Positions 59,531-64,000 of a stretch of 64,000 bases of DNA are shown one piece after another. The position numbers and the translations under genes are program-made. This stretch comes from Acanthamoeba sp. SK_2022b (Eukaryota; Discosea; Longamoebia; Acanthamoebidae), in the NCBI GenBank assembly GCA_027943245.1, contig JANDJZ010000100.1, positions 1-64,000 of the forward strand, read 5' to 3'. The notes beneath the pieces are model-generated. The model saw only the letters and a list, made by a program, of their open reading frames with translations, was not told the DNA's origin and did not search any database. Position 1 is the first letter of the stretch, and each line of letters begins with the position of its first letter.

Positions 59531-59893
59531 AGGCCGTCGTGCACTGCTGCGGTCAGCGAGGAAGTGATACTCACCTCGTGGTAGTCCGTTTGAGAGTTTT
59601 CCCCAGACGTGCTCGCACTCGCAAGATGGTTTCCTTCCACTTGATGTTTAGCCCACTCGTCCTCTCACGTAAGTAAATACATTTATTGACAAGAATTTAC
59701 ATCAAAATAACACACAACATGGAACAGTAAGAAGGTCATCCCTCCTTAGAATCCGAATAATAATAATAATAATGATAATAAAATGATAACAGAAACAAGA
59801 ACAATAATTAAAATCACAGTATCGACAGAAGCAGAGATATGGTGGGTTATCTGACACCGACACCGAGCGATATGGAATGGAAGACCACCATTC
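59531..59893. other. Convergent intergenic region
   Basis: It lies between the converging dehydratase and EXORDIUM-like genes. The second half is AT-rich with AATAAT repeats (about 59756-59785). No gene was seen. Confidence 0.45.
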
Positions 59894-61491
59894 TTAGAGG
59901 CTCATACCGCAATCGTTCTTGCTTAAGACCCAGCTTTGCTGGACGAGCCATTGCCTGCCGCCGAAGGATAGATTGGTCTTGCCTCCGTTAGATGCCAGCG
60001 TAGTGTTGCCGTATGTCCTGCAAAGGTGGGGTTGGGTGAGCTTGGTTGGGGAGAGCTGGGATTTGTCACCCCGCCTGGTACCATGCGCACATATCGGCGT
60101 TTTCACATCCAACCTGGTCCAGCCAAGCGGCCCTAGCTGCTGGGGCCCAAACAGGATCGGTAAGCATCTCCACCATCTCGTGGGCCAGCAGGGAGGCCAT
60201 TGTGTCTGCCGATCTACTCGACATTCCCACCGTCAGACAGAAGGAAAGCGAGTGGAAAGAAAGAGAGTATACCTTTCATTAGGGTAGGTTTTGAGTCCCA
60301 GTCCGAAGTAGGCCTCGTGGGAGCAATACTTGGTGCAGTAGTCATCCGTGTTATTGGCTGGATTGGAGATGAAGGCGTACTTGAATGACGTTGTCGAGTT
60401 GACCACCTACGAACGACCCAGAAGATGAGAACGGATTTTGGCAAAGGCTGCTCATGCTTACCTGGAAGGAGTGGTAAGCGCAATACGCCCCTTGAAAGTT
60501 CTGTACACCGTAGCCACATGAGCCTTCGGTGTCTATGGTAAAGTGAGCTCATCCTTTTGTTCTCATAGGCTCGACCTGGTAAGGAGGCGTACAGACATCG
60601 CTGGAGGGTACGAAAAAGTACATGGCGTCGTTGCTTATTCTCGAGTTGCCCCCAACGGTGTCTTGGATGGCCTGAGCGACCGCGCCCGTGCTGATATACC
60701 ATTTGTTCCAGGTCGAATTCCACACGGCGTACTTGTAGGGAGCGTTCACTGACAAGGCTCCTGTTGTGCAAAGTTATTGACCGCATAATCAGCTTTCCCA
60801 ACCTCGAATTGTTGCCGTACCTCCAAAGGTAAGTGTGCTCGGAACGTATAGGGTCTGCCATACCCAGGTTTTGTTGACTATGACGGCCATCCTAGTCCGG
60901 TGCTCAATAATGTTTGTGGCTCTTCTTGCACGTCTGGGGGAATGGGGAGAATTACCTGGAGTAGTACTCGGTTGAGATGTTGTACCAAGCTTGGTTGGAG
61001 ATCCCGGACACGAACTGGGCCATAAGCGACTTGGTTCTGTTAGTGGCTGCTGAAGTTCCATTACTGTGGTAGGAGGACATGGCGCCATAGTAGACGATAT
61101 AGGCCACGTTGTTCCCGGCCATGACAGGTCCTCCGAAGTAGGCAATGGGAGCCTGACAGGTGGAGATAGCTCCTCTCTTATGCTGCTCTTCCGACGTTCC
61201 CTGGACGGCCTCGTCGCCCTCAGGTCGGTAGATCTGAAAGTACTCAGCCTCGATCTCGGAAGGCTGTACGCTGTTGTTCAGGGTGAAGTAGTCCTCCACC
61301 TCTATCTCCTCACAAGGGTGGCAGTTGCCCGTAACTGCAGGGCAAACGGGAGGTGTGGGTGAAGGGCATGTAGGTTCGTCATCTTGTGGGACAGCTGCTG
61401 GGATCATCCCAGCAAAGTTGAAGTTGAGGTGACTGTCCCCCGCTGAGCACAGCATAAGGTGAACCAGGACCAGAAACAAGTATGGCTTCAT
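59894..61491 (-). CDS. Secreted EXORDIUM / PHI-1-like protein
   Basis: The signal peptide is KPYLFLVLVHLMLCSAGDSH at the 61491 start. The mature protein shows the family order: YFGGPVMAGNNVAYIVYYGA, QFVSGISNQAWYNISTEYYS, YISTGAVAQAIQDTVGG, DAMYFFVPSSDVCTPPY, GSCGYGVQNFQGAYCAYHSF, FKYAFISNPANNTDDYCTKY, then an HExxE element in LLAHEMVEMLTDPVW, followed by CENADICAWY and a C-terminal QQSWVLSKNDCGMSL. Many Asn-x-Ser/Thr sites suggest glycosylation. EXORDIUM proteins are best known as extracellular growth-related proteins of plants; the biochemical activity is unknown. The His-Glu-x2-Glu placement is suggestive of metal binding. Several introns of 60-100 nt are present. Confidence 0.83.
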
Positions 61492-61780
61492 CAAGGAACG
61501 GGACACGAACAGGTTAGAGCTATCGGTGTCGTTCGTGTTGGTGTGAGTTCTCCGGAGGATGAAGCAGTAAGGTTGTGGGCTAGCCTTTCTAGGGCTTGCA
61601 GCAATCTCTTTCCTGCGGATTCTCCCAATCGAGAGGGTCAAAGTAAAGTTTCGGACTTCGGTGGTTTTGGTAGATGTTACATCTGCGCTTGCCCCTAAAC
61701 GGGGGCTGTACCTGGATGTTTTTTGGCGAGCTTGACCGAAGGTGGAGGCCGCTTTTTACTGGGTGTTTTCCCTGATATAA
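61492..61780. promoter_or_regulatory. Upstream region of EXORDIUM-like gene
   Basis: Normal CpG content, with no motif recognised. The open frame on the minus strand continues 50 codons upstream of the chosen start, but the signal peptide argues for 61491. Confidence 0.4.
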
Positions 61781-62930
61781 GACGGTGCGAAAATTATCTA
61801 ATCGTTTCTGATGGTGTAGCTCCTCACCTCATGATGTGACACCATTCAATCCATCCTAATAAACTTATCCCATTATAGTTTTGTGGGCAGAGGAGGACAG
61901 TAAACAATTGTAGTTGTGTAGTGGTTATGGTTTAATCCTGTTTCATGCCATTGGAGTACACAAAGTTCTCTGTGAGAATGGGCCTTCCCCATGAGCGCAG
62001 GTGGTATGGATGAGCTTGTTGCTTGGTACACTGCTGAGCATCAAGAGTATCCATGCAAAGTGGTCATCACATGGTAGTGGTAGCCCCTGCCAAGTTCGAT
62101 CTGTTGTGTACCCTTGTGCAGTGTTCCTGCTGCTCCTCTTCTCCCCATATTCCTGCTATCTGTCTCAATGTAATATTTAATTTAATCTTTGTATTGGTGT
62201 GTGCAGATATCTAGTGTGGTGCTGATAACAGATCCCATCAACCACCAAGATGGGAGGTCTGACAAAACTGCTAACTGATAGTATGTGGCAGTGGTATCTG
62301 CAACCAAGCTCCAAGCCAACATGGAGTGCCACAAAGAGATACAAATGATATCTGCAGTATTGCGCATCCAGCAAACTACCCAATACCATCCACATTCCCA
62401 TGTCTCCTCTCAAGCCCACAAGGGAGCAGACCAAACAGGTAGCTAGGTAGCAGAGAAAACAAGACTAAAAAGCACAATATCCTCATCCTTGTTCTTCCTA
62501 CAAGCAACCAGAAGCTGAGGAATATCAGTTTACAAAGAGGAGTCCAAGACTTCCAGTTGTAAGTCTCCAACTACAAAGTTTGAAATGCTCCCCTAAAAAA
62601 GAGAGCAGAAAACACACAATGCTTTTAATCTTGACCATCTAAATCAAAATGACTGGGACCTCTCACATAATGCTAGAGGTGGTTTCCAGTGAAGGTGGTC
62701 ATCCACCTTAGGGTACTGGGCAACCCTTGAATGAAGCAAAATGCACAGGCTCAATATAATGATAGATTAAAAGTTACAGCAAGAATAAGCAAGATGATGA
62801 TACACCTCAGGTTTAAGATATCTCTCATAATGCCACTGTACTAAAGGGTCAAGAAGTCCCTTCCCTTAGTTGCTGCTCCTCAAGTTCGGCAATTTTTATC
62901 TCCAAACTGGCCCCGAAATGCCTCTTGCAC
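61781..62930. other. AT-rich, CpG-poor island
   Basis: It resembles the islands at 39-42 kb and 52-53 kb: few CpG, many TpG/CpA, broken short frames. No transposase motif could be named with confidence. No gene is supported. Confidence 0.6.
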
Positions 62931-63032
62931 CATCTTTTCCCAAACATTTTTTTTAGCGTTTCACTTTGTTTTACGTCACCAAAGGGCAGCAAACTGCCGT
63001 GGCACAGGCAACCCATTCACAACGCTGAAGCC

Positions 63033-63615
63033 ATGGATAGTTTGCACAGGGTCGTGCTGTTGGGCGTGGTCCTCCTGCTGTTGGTCCTGTCAATTGCGGC
63101 ATGCCCCTGGTCCTGCCCCAATGGAGCTTCTTCCTTAGCACGCCAGAACCCCGCCTACAAGAAGACCTCCAATGGCTGTGGGCCTACGGGCCTCTCCGGT
63201 ACCCCCTCCCTCCCAAAACCACTATCTTCTTGTAGTGGCCCAGCTGACGGCCGGCCCTGTGGTTCTCCGTTCCACTCAGTCAAAACCAAGTGGGACTTCG
63301 CTGGCTGCTGTGACGAGCACGACTACTGTTACCAGGAGTGTGGCAAAAGCAAGAAAGCCTGTGATGACGAGTTCACCCTGTGCCTGAACAGGGTGTGCAA
63401 GCAACACACGAGCGGTCGGAAAAAGCAAGCTGAGGTACCGAGAAACGGTTCGCTTGCTCGTGGCCTTGCGCCTCACATTTGTGCAGGCGGAATGCAGGCA
63501 AACTGCTGCACTCTTCACCATGGCCACCACTACCTTTGGCTGCTCATCCTACCGAGAGTCTCAAACCGCTGCTTGTCTGTGCATCGAACCAAACGAACAA
63601 GTTATTGTCTCGTGA
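63033..63615 (+). CDS. Secreted phospholipase A2, group XII type
   Basis: The signal peptide contains VVLLGVVLLLLVLSI, followed by a Cys-rich mature protein. A glycine-rich loop (NGCGPTG) comes before a short intron (about 63199-63243). The catalytic helix reads FAGCCDEHDYCYQEC, containing the Cys-Cys-x-x-His-Asp active-site pattern, then KKACDDEFTLCLNRVC. The Asp-Glu-His-Asp version of the site and the DEEF-like element match group XII enzymes more than venom or pancreatic types. The last exon adds CRQTAALFTMATTTFGCSSY and a final Cys pair. It hydrolyses the sn-2 ester of phospholipids, probably in phagosomes or outside the cell. The stop is at 63613-63615, 85 bp before the ORC5 start. Confidence 0.9.
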
Positions 63616-63700
63616 CTTGTAAATTGTTTTTTTGCAAATACAAAAAGGCGGGAAAAAAGCGACACAAGAAAATCACAAGCCACATCACCCTTCCGGAAAG

Positions 63701-64000
63701 ATGGAGCAGCCGTTCCCAGAGGATGCCTACGACGAGCTTGTGAAAACTGTGGAACACAAACTAACGCGAGCATTTGTGGGGCGCGATGAGCAAATTCGAA
63801 CCCTCATTCGTCTACTGGGACAGGTAGGACGCGTTTTACATAAAGTGCTGTAGGGATTTGATTGACACATTCAATCCGTGCCAGCGTGAAGATCGGGTGG
63901 GCTCTCTTATGGTGTACGGGCCGCCGGCCTCGGGCAAGACTGCGGTGGTGCGTGCGATCGCCTGCGGTCTTCGCTTGCCGCACGCACTCGTGGACTGCCG
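63701..64000 (+). CDS. Origin recognition complex subunit 5-like AAA+ ATPase (3' partial)
   Basis: Exon 1 encodes a short N-terminus and AFVGRDEQIRTLIRLLGQ. After a 61-nt intron comes GSLMVYGPPASGKTAVVRAI, with Walker A GPPASGKT. The phrase before the Walker motif and the N-terminal spacing fit ORC5, and other ORC/Cdc6 proteins differ here. It would act in the origin recognition complex at replication origins. The window ends soon after the Walker A helix, so Walker B and the winged helix are not seen. Confidence 0.82.

Overview
The window reads as nuclear DNA of a free-living amoebozoan, most likely Acanthamoeba (A. castellanii or a close relative). This rests on the following, seen in the sequence: GC-rich, CpG-rich coding DNA; genes packed on both strands a few hundred bases apart; many short GT-AG introns (about 45-350 nt) that often carry (GT)n or (CT)n runs; and protein families typical of amoebae (FYVE proteins, Rab GTPases, a CD36/LIMP-2 receptor, an ER mannosidase-like protein). 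Species assignment is inference; no rRNA or mitochondrial marker is present.

Layout, left to right. 1-7.8 kb: the 3' part of a coiled-coil FYVE protein, then a CorA-type magnesium transporter whose GMN motif is split by an intron. 7.8-8.9 kb: a gene-poor stretch with two copies of a tRNA-like element and a possible broken Dbr1 fragment. 8.9-17.5 kb: an SRPBCC protein, then on the minus strand a short-chain dehydrogenase, a probably mitochondrial PrmC/HemK methyltransferase, an intronless homeobox gene, a RlaP-type nucleotidyltransferase and an unknown zinc-ligand protein. 17.9-22.5 kb: an EDEM3-like GH47 gene carrying an exact 79-bp tandem duplication that breaks its frame. 23-39 kb: a REV1-type BRCT protein without polymerase, an EF-hand mitochondrial carrier, an F-box/WD40 protein, a small secreted Cys protein, a Rab1-like GTPase, a MYND-finger protein, NADP isocitrate dehydrogenase and a KEN-box coiled-coil protein. 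39-43.8 kb: an AT-rich, CpG-depleted block with decayed hAT-like and Harbinger-like transposase remnants. 43.8-51.7 kb: a FYVE-TBC RabGAP, a lipid-anchored leucine-rich-repeat protein and a CD36-family receptor. 51.7-53.9 kb: a second CpG-free block with a small inverted-repeat element. 53.9-64 kb: a FYVE/PH-like protein, a Rab-like GTPase with an unusual G3 motif, a nucleotide-sugar 4,6-dehydratase, a secreted EXORDIUM-like protein, a third CpG-poor block, a secreted group XII-type phospholipase A2, and the start of ORC5.

The genes do not form one pathway. There is a visible concentration of endomembrane functions: three FYVE (PtdIns3P-binding) proteins, two Rab-like GTPases, a RabGAP, a CD36/LIMP-2 receptor and an ERAD mannosidase-like protein. 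The main non-genic signal is a mosaic of ordinary CpG-rich gene DNA and sharply bounded CpG-depleted islands that hold dead mobile elements and gene fragments. One fragment is a copy of the 3' end of the nearby Rab-like gene in which about eight of nine CpG sites have become TpG or CpA, which points to cytosine methylation and deamination, or a RIP-like process, acting on silenced repeats.

All exon joins were read by eye. Gene limits are generally firmer than individual splice sites.
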